A DNA stretch of 64,000 nucleotides from Meiothermus sp. Pnk-1 (GTDB taxonomy: Bacteria > Deinococcota > Deinococci > Deinococcales > Thermaceae): assembly GCF_003226535.1 (NCBI RefSeq), contig NZ_QKOB01000002.1:310001-374000 (forward strand), in the 5' to 3' direction. Shown one piece after another: positions 1-8,299 of the stretch. Every line of letters starts with the position of its first letter. Within the stretch, counting starts at the first letter, position 1. Made by a program: the position numbers and the translations under genes. The notes below the pieces were generated by a model that searched no databases, was not told the origin of the DNA, and saw only the letters and a list, made by a program, of their open reading frames with translations.

Positions 1-95
1 CGGCGCTCATGAACCAGAGCGTGTTCGCTGATGCCGCACCCGCAGTTTCCAGCATCGTAGACATAGTGACCGCAGTCAGGGCAGCGCATGGTCAT
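1..95 (-). CDS. Zinc-ribbon protein, 3' end outside the window
   Basis: Reading leftward from an ATG at 95, the frame opens M-T-M-R-C-P-D-C-G-H and continues through a C-G-C-G stretch to the window edge without a stop. The CxxC plus CxC pattern is that of a small zinc ribbon; the total length cannot be seen. Its ATG overlaps the TGA of the upstream gene in an ATGA arrangement, so the two are probably translationally coupled. A second ATG two codons in (89) could also be used. No specific function can be named. Confidence 0.6.
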   Translation of the reverse strand, partial: MTMRCPDCGHYVYDAGNCGCGISEHALVHER

Positions 96-556
96 CTCTG
101 GGCGTCGGGGCGGAAGGCCATCAGCGGGGGGGCGGTTACCACCCGAAGTGGCCCGGAGAACAGGTCGGGGCCGATGAGATGGCTGGGTAGGCCGAGCACC
201 ACCGGAACCCCTATGTCCATCAGGTAGAGGTTCCGGGCCAAAGCCTGCACCACCCGACCGCGCAACTCGTAGCGGCCCCGCTCCATGGGGTAGGCTCCGG
301 GACTGGCTTCTCCGCCGTAAGACAGGTGTTCAACCTCAGCGTGAAGAAGGAGCCGGGCCCGCCCGGTAGGGGCTGGAGGCAGACCCCGATCAAAAGCCAG
401 GAACACCCCTGCGGAGGTGACGACCTCGAGCACCGGGCTGCCCTGGGGCTCGGGGGCCAGATTGGCCTCCAGCGCATAGGCGGCGAAGCGCTCGAAGAAA
501 CCTTCGGGGGTGTCCTCGAGCACGGTGGGCCGTTGGCTTAGGGCTTCCACATCCAT
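92..556 (-). CDS. Hypothetical protein, 154 aa
   Basis: I do not recognise this protein. From the ATG at 556 it begins MDVEALSQRP and encodes a soluble mixed alpha/beta protein with no signal peptide, membrane segment or cysteine cluster. An in-frame start 24 codons upstream exists, but its extra residues come from an AT-rich, promoter-like tract, so the internal ATG is preferred. Its stop overlaps the start of the zinc-ribbon gene, and it lies downstream of the terminator that closes bamA, so it is probably the first gene of a separate leftward unit. Confidence 0.7.
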   Translation of the reverse strand: MDVEALSQRPTVLEDTPEGFFERFAAYALEANLAPEPQGSPVLEVVTSAGVFLAFDRGLPPAPTGRARLLLHAEVEHLSYGGEASPGAYPMERGRYELRGRVVQALARNLYLMDIGVPVVLGLPSHLIGPDLFSGPLRVVTAPPLMAFRPDAQR

Positions 557-612
557 AGCATTATGAAAAATCTTAAACAAAATATAAAAACGTAAATCAA
601 AGATACATCCTT
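557..612 (-). promoter_or_regulatory. AT-rich promoter region for the 92-556 gene
   Basis: This tract is mostly A and T inside a genome of about two-thirds GC. Read leftward it holds several TATATT, TAAGAT and CATAAT-like hexamers and a TTGATT that could act as a -35 box. No single pair has ideal spacing. It lies between the bamA terminator and the start of the hypothetical gene, so a promoter is the simplest reading. Confidence 0.45.
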
Positions 613-626
613 TGCCCTGGCGTGTC

Positions 627-658
627 AAAAAGCAGGGCTCGCTTTAGCGAGCCCTGCT
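627..658 (-). terminator. Intrinsic terminator of bamA
   Basis: A perfect 13-bp inverted repeat with arms at 631-643 and 646-658 is followed on the minus strand by a T run (627-631 region). It lies about 20 bases past the bamA stop codon. Confidence 0.85.
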
Positions 659-677
659 GGGTTTCGTGGGTGCTGGC

Positions 678-3197
678 TCAGAACAGCGGCCCCAGGCGGA
701 AGTGGAACTTCCCTTGGGCTTGCCCCTCTACGAACCCCACCCCGTAGTCGAAACGGATCGAGGGCAACAGGGCCCCGAAGAGGTTTAGGTCGAGCTGGAG
801 GCCTAGGCCAAACCCCATGTGGAGCTGGGGTTGGGGGTTGGCCGCGCTTCCCCAAGCGGTTCCCAGGTCGGTAAAGGCGATCCCGATGACGTTAGTACCG
901 CCGCTTTCCGAGAAGCGGAAGTCATAGCGGTACTCGAGCGAGCTGGTGAAAAAGTACCGACCTGTCTGGAACCGCGTATCGTAGCCGCGCAGGGTCAAGG
1001 CCTCGTCGAGGGTGCCGCCCACCCCGAAAAGGGCTTCGCTAGGGATGGTCCCCGCCACCCCCAGCATGGTCCCGGTAGAGACCCGCAGGGCCAGGGCTTG
1101 GCGCTTAGCCTGATCCAGGCTCCAGTAAGTTTTGCCGGTGAGGCTGAAGGGGATGTACTGCGAACTGCTTCCGTTGCGAGGGAGGGTCAGCACGTAGCTG
1201 GTTTGGGCGCTGGCCCCGAGACCCTGGGTGGGGAAGCTGGGGTTGTCGGCGTTGGAGTAGGTGGCGGAGAGGCTCAGGGAGAAGTTGTTGCTGGGAGAGG
1301 GAAGCAGGGCTCGAGCTTGATCTTCGGTGACGCCGGTGTAGCTGGGGTCGCTACACTGCGGTTTTTGGGTGTTGTTGGGGTCGTTGACACAGGGGCGGTT
1401 GGGGTCGTAGATCTCGAGGCTGGGCGATTTGTACTCATAGCGCAGGGAGGTGCCCAGGCGCAAGTTGGGTAAGCTTGCGGAGAGCGGGCGAGAAAGCCCA
1501 AACTCGAAGCCGGTGCTGCGCTGGGTGTACTGCCAGCCGGTTTTATTGCCGTTGGAGTCGTAAAGGTCGTAGTTGGGCACCGGGCGGCTGAAGACGCTGA
1601 AGCTGGCCGCGGTGCGAACTTCTTTGAAGTCGGCGAAGTCCAGGTAAACCCAGGGAATCTGGTAGGCCAGCGAAAGCGAGAGGTTATCGCCGGACTCGTT
1701 GAACCCGAAGGAAAGCTCGGCGCTCAGCTTGTGGTTGAGGCCCCACAGGTTCCCCTCATTGTACGTGACGGAACCGCTCCACCCCTCCAGGCTGCTCCAG
1801 CCGATGGAGGGCACGAAGGCCCCGGTGCGCCCCTCTTTGAGGCCTAGCACGATGATGATCTCGTCGGGTTTCTCCCCCGGCTCCACCGTGCGCGAAGGCG
1901 GCTCGGCCAAGACCCCGGTGCGCAGCACGTTGGAAAGCCCATTGAGGAAGGCCCGGACCGAGAAGAGGGTGCCCGGCTTGGGCAGCTCGCGCAGGATCAC
2001 CTCGTCTTGGGTACGGTGAGGCCCCGACCAGTTGAGCTTGTACCCCCCGATCTTGACCTCGCTGAGGGTTTGGGTATAGACCCCGTTCTCAAAGGTGATT
2101 TTGGGCTGGGCGACGATCTCGTAGCCCTCGCTGCGATAGAGGTTCAATAGTCGTCCGAAGTCCTCGTTGGCCAGAGCCGGGCTGAAGACATCGCCGGGTT
2201 TGAGGCGTAAGGCCGCCCTAAGCCTGGCTTCCGGGATAGCGGTGGCCCCCACGATGCGGACCTCACGGATGGGGCCATAGGTCTGCTCGCCCGGCTCGAG
2301 GATCAGCCGCACCCCGTCGTTTCCCACCGACTCCGCGCGGAAGCCCACCTGCCGCCCGGTGGCCTTGGTGAGGGCGTTGATCCCGTCCAGGAGGCGGTCG
2401 TAGTTGAAAGGGTCGCCCGGCTTGAGCCCCAGGTTGGCCACGTCCAGTCCGTTGCCCTGGATCTCCGCCACCTTGAGTTCACGCAGCCGCACCTTGAGGG
2501 TTCCCTCTTCCAGCACAGAGTTGGCCACGTCCACCCCGCTGCCGCGGAAGCCCGCCTGGGCGTAGATCTGGGCGATCTGCTCGAGGGCCGAACGGTAGCG
2601 CTCGAAGTCGAAGCGCCCTCCCTGCGCGATGGTCTGAACGATGGGCTCGAGCCGATCTTTGGGTACGAAAGTGGGGTTATCCAGCTCGACCTTCTTGACT
2701 TCGGGGGTCTCCTGGACCTTGAAGCTGAGATTGACCCCCTGGGTGACGGTGCTGGCTTCGAAGGTGACGACCGGGCTAAAGGGAAAGCCCTGTTGGCGGT
2801 AGTACTGGGAGAGCCCCTGGGCAGCTTCGTTGGCCCGCTTGGGGTTATAGGTCGCTCCCGGTCCCAGGGCGAACTCGTTGAGCAGGAATTGCTGCGCCAC
2901 GGTTGGCGGCAGCACTTTACTGTCGAAGGTAACGGTGTTGATGGGGGGGTTGGGGGTCAGCTCGACCACCAGCTTGTTGCCTTCTAGCCGCACCGCCACA
3001 TCTTGGAAAAATCCCGAGTCCAGTATGGCTTTGCGGGCCGCCTCGAGGTCGCCCGGCTCGTCACCTACACCAAACGGTAGGGCGATACGGGCTAGGGCCT
3101 GGAGCACCGGGTCGCCGCCGCGAATCTCGAGGTCTTGAATCGGTGCGGCCAGGGCCAGGCTCACCACCATGAAAACGAGAGCTAGAGCACGTTTCAT
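678..3197 (-). CDS. bamA: Outer membrane protein assembly factor BamA (Omp85)
   Basis: An Omp85-family protein of 839 aa that inserts beta-barrel proteins into the outer membrane. Residues 1-17 are a signal peptide ending AL-A. Residues of about 20-420 contain repeated POTRA-like units, with motifs such as the GDxF turns preceding paired strands. The C-terminal part, about 420-839, is rich in alternating barrel strands and ends in phenylalanine, as the beta-signal requires. The ATG at 3197 is chosen because it opens the signal peptide and sits 7 bases from a TATCCT box; an upstream frame extension has no signal character. The unusually large tamB lies about 5.5 kb away, so both outer-membrane assembly genes are in the same neighbourhood. 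Confidence 0.93.
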   Translation of the reverse strand: MKRALALVFMVVSLALAAPIQDLEIRGGDPVLQALARIALPFGVGDEPGDLEAARKAILDSGFFQDVAVRLEGNKLVVELTPNPPINTVTFDSKVLPPTVAQQFLLNEFALGPGATYNPKRANEAAQGLSQYYRQQGFPFSPVVTFEASTVTQGVNLSFKVQETPEVKKVELDNPTFVPKDRLEPIVQTIAQGGRFDFERYRSALEQIAQIYAQAGFRGSGVDVANSVLEEGTLKVRLRELKVAEIQGNGLDVANLGLKPGDPFNYDRLLDGINALTKATGRQVGFRAESVGNDGVRLILEPGEQTYGPIREVRIVGATAIPEARLRAALRLKPGDVFSPALANEDFGRLLNLYRSEGYEIVAQPKITFENGVYTQTLSEVKIGGYKLNWSGPHRTQDEVILRELPKPGTLFSVRAFLNGLSNVLRTGVLAEPPSRTVEPGEKPDEIIIVLGLKEGRTGAFVPSIGWSSLEGWSGSVTYNEGNLWGLNHKLSAELSFGFNESGDNLSLSLAYQIPWVYLDFADFKEVRTAASFSVFSRPVPNYDLYDSNGNKTGWQYTQRSTGFEFGLSRPLSASLPNLRLGTSLRYEYKSPSLEIYDPNRPCVNDPNNTQKPQCSDPSYTGVTEDQARALLPSPSNNFSLSLSATYSNADNPSFPTQGLGASAQTSYVLTLPRNGSSSQYIPFSLTGKTYWSLDQAKRQALALRVSTGTMLGVAGTIPSEALFGVGGTLDEALTLRGYDTRFQTGRYFFTSSLEYRYDFRFSESGGTNVIGIAFTDLGTAWGSAANPQPQLHMGFGLGLQLDLNLFGALLPSIRFDYGVGFVEGQAQGKFHFRLGPLF

Positions 3198-3204
3198 CCG
3201 CCAA

Positions 3205-3210
3205 AGGATA
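3205..3210 (-). promoter_or_regulatory. -10 box TATCCT, probable leaderless promoter of bamA
   Basis: On the minus strand TATCCT is followed by seven bases and then the bamA ATG. There is no Shine-Dalgarno sequence. The spacing places the transcription start at or next to the start codon. Confidence 0.55.
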
Positions 3211-3331
3211 ACGGAGCGGGGTGAACAAGGAGTGAGAAGCACCTAACAACGGGCAGGGGGTCGAGAGAGGCCGGGTTGGGCGACGGACCTAGGCCCGGGC
3301 CGGGATTCGACGCCGCCGGCTTTTGGTTTGG

Positions 3332-3337
3332 TATCGT
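3332..3337 (+). promoter_or_regulatory. -10 box TATCGT, probable leaderless promoter of the PNP gene
   Basis: TATCGT lies exactly seven bases before the ATG at 3345. This supports that start over the longer frame, which begins upstream of the box. Confidence 0.5.
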
Positions 3338-3344
3338 AGGGCTT

Positions 3345-4172
3345 ATGGATAGCCTGGGTATCTACGAAGCTATTCAGCAGACCGTCGCTTTTATTCGCCA
3401 GCAGACCGACTTCGTACCCGAGGTGGGCATCGTGCTGGGTTCGGGGCTGGGGCCGCTCGCAGACGAGATCGAGGCCGTGGCCAGCTTTCCCTATGCGGAC
3501 TTACCGCACTTCCCTCGTTCGACGGCCCCCGGTCACGAGGGAAGGTTGATTTTAGGGAAGCTCGAGGGCAAAAAGGTGCTGGCCTACAAGGGCCGGGTGC
3601 ATTATTACGAGTCCTACACCGCCGCCGAGGTGGTCTTTCCGGTGCGGGTCGGCTTTTACCTGGGCGCCAAGACCTTCTTCCTGACCTCCGCCGCCGGGGG
3701 GCTCAACCCTCACTGGAGGGCCGGAGACCTGATGCTCCACCTCGACTACCTCAACATGGCCGGGATCAACCCGCTCAAGGGTCCTAACGATGAGCGCATG
3801 GGGCCACGCTTCCCGGTTATGTTCGACGCTTATGACCCCGAACTCAATGCTTTGGCCCGCAAGGTGGCCCGCGCTCAGGACCTGAGCCTGCGCGAGGGGG
3901 TTTATGTCTGGTTTGCCGGGCCCGCCTTCGCCAGCCGAGCCGAGCTGCGCATGTTGCGCCTTCTGGGGGCCGACGCCATCGGCATGAGCATGGTTCCTGA
4001 GGTGATTGCCCTGCGCCACCTGGGGGCGAGGGTCTTGGGGTTGTCCACCATTACCGACATGGCCCTCCCCGACTCCACCCACCACGCCACCGAGCAGGAG
4101 GTGCTCGAGGTCGCAGCCCGCACCGGAGCTACCTTCCGCAGGTTTGTGCGGGGGATTTTGGCCGCTATGTAG
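3345..4172 (+). CDS. punA: Purine nucleoside phosphorylase (trimeric type)
   Basis: Catalyses phosphorolysis of purine nucleosides to the free base and ribose-1-phosphate in purine salvage. At 275 aa it has the length of the trimeric PNP family. Visible family motifs are the phosphate-binding GSGLGPLAD segment near residue 30, a GHEGRL histidine loop near 65, the AAGGLN segment near 115, and the base-recognition stretch FAGPAFASRAELRML near 195 with the following GMSMVPE. The start at 3345 follows a leaderless-type -10 box. Its TAG ends one base before the yggS ATG, so the two genes are probably co-transcribed. Confidence 0.93.
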   Translation: MDSLGIYEAIQQTVAFIRQQTDFVPEVGIVLGSGLGPLADEIEAVASFPYADLPHFPRSTAPGHEGRLILGKLEGKKVLAYKGRVHYYESYTAAEVVFPVRVGFYLGAKTFFLTSAAGGLNPHWRAGDLMLHLDYLNMAGINPLKGPNDERMGPRFPVMFDAYDPELNALARKVARAQDLSLREGVYVWFAGPAFASRAELRMLRLLGADAIGMSMVPEVIALRHLGARVLGLSTITDMALPDSTHHATEQEVLEVAARTGATFRRFVRGILAAM

Positions 4173-4173
4173 T

Positions 4174-4812
4174 ATGGCCTTACCCCAGGTTCTCGAGCGC
4201 ATCCAGGCCGCGGCGCGCCGCGCCGGGCGTGACCTTGGAGCCATACGGCTGGTGGCGGTAACCAAGGGACATAGCCCCCAGGAGATCCAGGACAAGGTGC
4301 TGCGATACGGGAATTTTCCCTTGGGCGAGTCCCGCGTGCAGGAAGCCCTGCCCAAGATGGCCGCACTTCCGGGGCTCGAGTGGCACCTGATCGGCCCCTT
4401 GCAGCGCAACAAGGTCAAGTTCTGCTCGGGTTTTGGCCTCATCCACTCCTTGGATTCGCTCAAGCTGGCCGAATACATGAGCAAGAAAGCCAGGGAGATG
4501 GGGCATGCTTTCCGGGTGCTGGTGGAGGTCAACCTGAGCCTCGAGCCGCAAAAACACGGCTTTTGGGAGGGCGAGCTGGCCGAGGTAGTGCCGCGCCTGC
4601 GCGAGATGGAAGGGCTCGAGGTGCAGGGGCTTATGACCGTCGCCCCCTATACCGAAGACCCCCGGACGGTGAGGCCCCTTTTCGCCCAGCTTTCCCGCCT
4701 GGCCGACCGCTTTGACCTGCCCGAGCGCAGCATGGGCATGTCCGGCGATTTCGAAGTGGCGGTGGAGGAGGGGGCCACCTTGGTACGGATCGGCCGCGCG
4801 TTGTTCGAGTAG
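4174..4812 (+). CDS. yggS: YggS/PROSC family pyridoxal-phosphate homeostasis protein
   Basis: A 212-aa single-domain protein of the alanine-racemase-fold family that carries PLP and buffers cellular vitamin B6; it is not a racemase. The PLP-binding lysine is in VAVTKGHSP near residue 28. HLIGPLQRNK near residue 70 and the C-terminal SMGMSGDFEVAVEEGATLVRIG contain the phosphate-binding family signature. It is slightly shorter than the usual 225-235 aa. It starts one base after the PNP stop and is followed by the DivIVA-like gene, an order seen in many bacteria where yggS lies near cell-division genes. Confidence 0.93.
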   Translation: MALPQVLERIQAAARRAGRDLGAIRLVAVTKGHSPQEIQDKVLRYGNFPLGESRVQEALPKMAALPGLEWHLIGPLQRNKVKFCSGFGLIHSLDSLKLAEYMSKKAREMGHAFRVLVEVNLSLEPQKHGFWEGELAEVVPRLREMEGLEVQGLMTVAPYTEDPRTVRPLFAQLSRLADRFDLPERSMGMSGDFEVAVEEGATLVRIGRALFE

Positions 4813-4849
4813 ATGGGGGCGCTTTACAGAAAGCCAAGCGCTTCGGGCG

Positions 4850-4855
4850 TATAAT
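4850..4855 (+). promoter_or_regulatory. -10 box TATAAT upstream of the DivIVA-like gene
   Basis: A perfect TATAAT lies 46 bases before the ATG at 4902. The best -35 candidate, TTTACA at 4823-4828, is 21 bases away, which is too far for an ordinary spacer, so the -35 assignment is open. Confidence 0.5.
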
Positions 4856-4901
4856 ACGCGTAGCGGTGTTTTTGTGGCTAGCCGGTGTGGTAGGTTGAAA
4901 T

Positions 4902-5408
4902 ATGCCGGATAAGGTGGACGACTCTATCGAAACGGTGATCGCGACCCTGCCGGGGGTACAGACCCAGCTTACTGCGCTCGACGTGCGCTACCAAGAATTC
5001 AAGCGGGGGATGCGGGGCTATGTGGTGGCGGACGTGCGGGAGTACCTGGGACGGGTCGCCGACCAGCTCGGAGCGCTCCTGGAGCAGAACGAGGCCCTGC
5101 GGACTAGGATCCGTACCCTCGAGGCCGAGCTTGCCGAGGCCAAGGAGGGCGAGGCCGAGCTGCGCCGTGCGGTGGTGGCCGCCGAGCGCATCGCCCGCGA
5201 GATCAAGGCCCAGGCCGAGCGGGACGCCGAGTTGATCAAAAAAGAGGCCGAGTCGGCCCGCGAGGTCTCGTTACAGGAAGTGGTAGCCGAGATGAAGCGG
5301 GTCCGGGTGGAGATCGAACAGCTCAAGAACGAGCGCGACCTGTTTGTCTCGCAGTTCAGGGCGCTGCTGGAGGGTTACCTAAGCTCGCTGGAGAAATACC
5401 GGCGCTAA
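4902..5408 (+). CDS. DivIVA-domain coiled-coil protein
   Basis: A 168-aa protein with the DivIVA-like N-terminal motif around residues 26-50 (YQEFKRGMRGYVVADVREYL, matching the membrane-curvature-sensing FxxxxRGYxxxEVxxFL pattern). A long heptad-rich coiled coil follows to the C-terminus. In the family this domain recruits partners to the pole or division site. The position after yggS fits a cell-division context. Proteins with this organisation are sometimes annotated only as DivIVA-domain proteins; whether this is the functional DivIVA cannot be told from sequence alone. Confidence 0.85.
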   Translation: MPDKVDDSIETVIATLPGVQTQLTALDVRYQEFKRGMRGYVVADVREYLGRVADQLGALLEQNEALRTRIRTLEAELAEAKEGEAELRRAVVAAERIAREIKAQAERDAELIKKEAESAREVSLQEVVAEMKRVRVEIEQLKNERDLFVSQFRALLEGYLSSLEKYRR

Positions 5409-5415
5409 CTTGCCC

Positions 5416-5949
5416 TCAGCGCACCACCCCCAGGCGGGCCAGCAGGCTCAGTAGGCCCTCGCGCCAGTAGTAGCTCGCGCTGAAGCTGCCGCGCACCGGG
5501 TAACCCTCGGCGTTGAGCCCCAGGCTTTGGGCTAGGTAGAGGGCCCGCGGTAAGTGGGGCTCGTCGGTCACCACGACGATGCCCTGCTTGCCCACCAGGC
5601 CTTTGATGTTGCTGAGGTTTTGCCAGGTGCTCTGGCTTTGGGTCTCGCAACGCAAAGCGGTGGGAGGAACCCCCCGGTCCCTCAGGTAACGGCAGCCTAC
5701 CTCGCCCTCGCTGTAGCGATCCCCCGGCCGCTTGCCCCCGGTCACGATGATGCCCGGGGCGAGGTGATGGCGGTACAGGCGCAGGGCCACCTCGAGGCGG
5801 CCTTTGAGGATGGGGCTGGGGCGACCGTTGTACTGGGCGGCCCCCAGCACCACGATCCAGCCGGGAGGGGCACCGTGTCCGTATTGAGGGGCCTGGGCCC
5901 ATCCCAGGGTCACGGCCAGGAGCAGGGCCAGGATGCGCAGACCAACCAC
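5416..5949 (-). CDS. YdcF/DUF218-family secreted protein
   Basis: A 177-aa protein with an N-terminal signal peptide (about residues 1-19, hydrophobic LRILALLLAVTLGWAQA) followed by one DUF218 domain. The family hallmarks are the VVLGAAQ opening strand, IIVTGG, the SQSTWQN loop (equivalent of the conserved S/N-T-xxN), and VVTDEPHLPRAL. DUF218 proteins include SanA and YdcF, which act at the envelope or bind S-adenosylmethionine; the activity here is unknown. The frame opens with GTG, preceded by a GAGGT ribosome-binding sequence. It lies 10 bases after the HAD gene and converges on the DivIVA gene. Confidence 0.82.
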   Translation of the reverse strand: MVGLRILALLLAVTLGWAQAPQYGHGAPPGWIVVLGAAQYNGRPSPILKGRLEVALRLYRHHLAPGIIVTGGKRPGDRYSEGEVGCRYLRDRGVPPTALRCETQSQSTWQNLSNIKGLVGKQGIVVVTDEPHLPRALYLAQSLGLNAEGYPVRGSFSASYYWREGLLSLLARLGVVR

Positions 5950-5959
5950 CGCTAACCTC

Positions 5960-6535
5960 TTACAACAGCTTAGCCTCTTTTAGGGCCAACAGCAGCTCAT
6001 TTGGGCTTCCAAACCGGGGCGAGAGATCGGCGTTGGTAGGGGTCGCCAGGAAAAAAGCCCGTATCCCGGCTTGCTGGGCAGCTTGTTGGTCGGCCCAGGA
6101 ATCCCCCACGAAAATCGCTTGGCGCCTGTCCAGGGCGAAGTGCTCGAGCGCTTTGAGCAGGAGATCGGGAGCAGGTTTGGGCGGCCCGTCCTCGCGGGTG
6201 AGGACCAGGTCAAAGCGCAGGCGGTGCTTGGCCAGGACGGTGGCGGTGCTCTCGCGGTGGTTGTTGGTGATGAGGGCGGTGTACACCTTGCCCTCGCGCA
6301 GCGCCGCCAGCAGCTCCTCCACCCCCGCTCGCAGCAGGGCCGATTGCGAAAGGGCCAGTTCCATGGCTTGGAACTCCTCGAGAATGGCCTGTCGTTCCGC
6401 CGCGGGGTAGTGGCGCACTCCCTCGATCACCAGCCGGTCTAGCGGGAGCCCCCACTTGCGCTTGAAGCCCAGGAGGGGAGAGGGGTGCCGGGGCTCGAGC
6501 AGGGTATCGTCCATGTCGAAGAAAACCGCGCGCAC
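5960..6535 (-). CDS. HAD-superfamily hydrolase
   Basis: A 191-aa haloacid-dehalogenase-type phosphatase. Motif I is FFDMDDTLL at residues 5-13, motif II is LITNNH near 95, and motifs III/IV are the lysine in PPKPAPDLL and VGDSWADQQAA near 150, where the acidic pair binds Mg2+. The small helical cap between motifs I and II places it in the HAD-IA group, close to phosphoglycolate phosphatase-like enzymes. The GTG at 6535 is preferred over a 51-codon longer frame because the HAD fold begins directly there and a TAGGAT box lies seven bases upstream. The substrate is unknown. Confidence 0.87.
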   Translation of the reverse strand: MRAVFFDMDDTLLEPRHPSPLLGFKRKWGLPLDRLVIEGVRHYPAAERQAILEEFQAMELALSQSALLRAGVEELLAALREGKVYTALITNNHRESTATVLAKHRLRFDLVLTREDGPPKPAPDLLLKALEHFALDRRQAIFVGDSWADQQAAQQAGIRAFFLATPTNADLSPRFGSPNELLLALKEAKLL

Positions 6536-6542
6536 GGAAGAT

Positions 6543-6548
6543 ATCCTA
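6543..6548 (-). promoter_or_regulatory. -10 box TAGGAT, probable leaderless promoter of the HAD gene
   Basis: Seven bases separate this minus-strand TAGGAT from the GTG at 6535. It is back to back with the hflX promoter region. Confidence 0.5.
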
Positions 6549-6609
6549 ACCGATGCGCGGCGTACAGGGCGAATGTGATCTTCCTCAAGGCCGGGCTGAA
6601 GGGGCGTGT

Positions 6610-6615
6610 TATCCT
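6610..6615 (+). promoter_or_regulatory. -10 box TATCCT upstream of hflX
   Basis: TATCCT ends 11 bases before the GTG at 6627, implying a very short 5' leader. The same TATCCT hexamer precedes bamA, lysC and the zinc-finger gene at 32373. Confidence 0.45.
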
Positions 6616-6626
6616 TGGAGAAGAGC

Positions 6627-8294
6627 GTGGACAGAATCCTCGGACGTACCAACGGACTCAAACCCAGCCAGCTCCGACAACTCGCCAACCTCTACCGCCG
6701 CCGGATTCCGGCGGGACGCTTGCTTAATGCCGAGCTGGCGCGGACGCTGGCCCACCTTTCCGCCGAGCTCCATAAGCCCATCGCCTTGCTGATGGACCGT
6801 CAGGGGCACGTGCTGCGGGTAGCGGTGGGCGACGCCAAAGAGATGCCCATGCCGCAGATGGCCTACGTAGAGACGCGCCTGAGCGGTTACCGGCTCCTGC
6901 ATACGCATCTCGGCGGTGGGGGGTTATCGCGCCCCGACCTCACCACCCTCTTTCTCAACCGCCTGGATGTGCTGGCGGCTTTGGATGTGGACGTGAAAAG
7001 TGGCCTTCCGGGGCAGTTGCATATCGCTCAGCTTTCCCCCCCCGGCGCCCTCGAGGAAGACTGGCAGATCCTCCCCTCGAAGCCTTACCACGACTACCTG
7101 GAGTGGGACCTGACCGGGGCCACGGCGGCGCTGGAGGAGGAGCTGGCCCGTCGCTCGCGCACCTACGAACTCCAGGATGGGGCCGGGGAGCGGGCCATCC
7201 TGGTGGGGGTAGACCGGGGCGAAGGGGTACAGGCCGAGGTGGACCTGTCGGAGCTGGCCGAGCTGGCCCGCACCGCCGGGGCTGTTGCCGTCCACAAGGA
7301 ACTGGTGTTCCGCCCTGGCCTGGACCCGCGTTACGCGGTGGGTCGGGGTAAGCTCGAGGAGCTGCAAAGCCGGGCCTACCACGAAAACGCGGGAACCTTG
7401 ATCTTTGGGATTGACCTCACCCCCGCCCAGGCCCGCGAGATCGAGGCGGTCACGGGCTTGAAGGTGTTGGACCGTACTCAGCTCATCCTCGACATCTTCG
7501 CCCAGCACGCCCGCAGCCCCGAGGCCAAGGCCCAGGTCGAGCTGGCCCAGCTCAAGTATCTTTTGCCGCGGCTGGTGGGCAAGGGCAAGGAGCTCTCTCG
7601 GTTGGGAGGTGGCATCGGTACGCGGGGGCCGGGCGAGACCAAGCTCGAGGTAGACCGCCGCCGCCTGCAAGAGCGCATCACCCTCCTCTCCGATAAACTG
7701 CGCGAGATTGCGGGCCGCCGCCAGGAGACCCGCCGCGCCCGCGAGCGGGCTGGGCTTCCGGTGGTGGCGGTAGTCGGCTACACCAACGCCGGGAAGACCA
7801 CCCTCATGCAGGCCTTGGCCAAGAACGGGGATGCCGGCGAAGACAAGCTCTTCGCCACCTTGCGCCCGCTGACCCGCCGGGGCTTTGTGCCGGGCGTCGG
7901 AGAGGTGCTCTACACCGACACCGTGGGCTTTATCCGGCACATGCCCGAAGAGCTGGTAGAAGCCTTCCGCTCTACGCTCGAGGAGCTGCGCGAGGCGGAT
8001 CTGCTCTTGCACGTGCTGGATGCCTCGAGCGAGGGAGCCCTGGAGCGGCACGCGGTGGTAGAAGAGCTGCTGGGGAGGTTGGAGGTTGAAGTCCCCCGGG
8101 TGTTGGTTCTCGCCAAGGCCGACAAGGTTGGGGGATATGACCTCGAGTTCGTTAGAGAGCGCCTGGGGGGGATTCCCGTCTCGGCGGTAAAGGGCACGGG
8201 CCTGCTCCAGCTCAAGGAGCAGATCGCCGCTCGGCTGCTCTCGAGCGGGGTGCGCCCGGCAGGGTGGGCCAGGGCCAATGCCTGGGTGTCCTGA
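6627..8294 (+). CDS. hflX: Ribosome-associated GTPase HflX
   Basis: A 555-aa GTPase that splits or rescues stalled ribosomes after stress. An N-terminal extension of about 180 residues, longer than in E. coli HflX, precedes the nucleotide-binding HflX domain, a glycine-rich GGGIGTRGPGETKLE linker and the G domain. The G domain has Walker A GYTNAGKTTL, G3 DTVGFI and G4 AKADK. The GTG at 6627 has a GGAG ribosome-binding sequence six bases upstream; the frame could begin seven codons earlier, but those codons overlap a TATCCT box. It converges on the acylphosphatase gene five bases away. Confidence 0.94.
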   Translation: MDRILGRTNGLKPSQLRQLANLYRRRIPAGRLLNAELARTLAHLSAELHKPIALLMDRQGHVLRVAVGDAKEMPMPQMAYVETRLSGYRLLHTHLGGGGLSRPDLTTLFLNRLDVLAALDVDVKSGLPGQLHIAQLSPPGALEEDWQILPSKPYHDYLEWDLTGATAALEEELARRSRTYELQDGAGERAILVGVDRGEGVQAEVDLSELAELARTAGAVAVHKELVFRPGLDPRYAVGRGKLEELQSRAYHENAGTLIFGIDLTPAQAREIEAVTGLKVLDRTQLILDIFAQHARSPEAKAQVELAQLKYLLPRLVGKGKELSRLGGGIGTRGPGETKLEVDRRRLQERITLLSDKLREIAGRRQETRRARERAGLPVVAVVGYTNAGKTTLMQALAKNGDAGEDKLFATLRPLTRRGFVPGVGEVLYTDTVGFIRHMPEELVEAFRSTLEELREADLLLHVLDASSEGALERHAVVEELLGRLEVEVPRVLVLAKADKVGGYDLEFVRERLGGIPVSAVKGTGLLQLKEQIAARLLSSGVRPAGWARANAWVS

Positions 8295-8299
8295 GCCCG

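Noticed and set aside
9-227. Plus-strand frame of 72 aa at the left edge
   Set aside because: It lies opposite the zinc-ribbon gene and hypothetical gene, which have a clean ATGA junction on the minus strand.
3552-4532. Long antisense frame of 326 aa over the PNP and yggS genes
   Set aside because: It is a shadow of two well-recognised genes with strong codon bias on the opposite strand and shows no family features.
6924-8051. Antisense 375-codon frame over hflX
   Set aside because: HflX on the plus strand has all GTPase motifs; the antisense frame is a by-product of GC-rich codon use.
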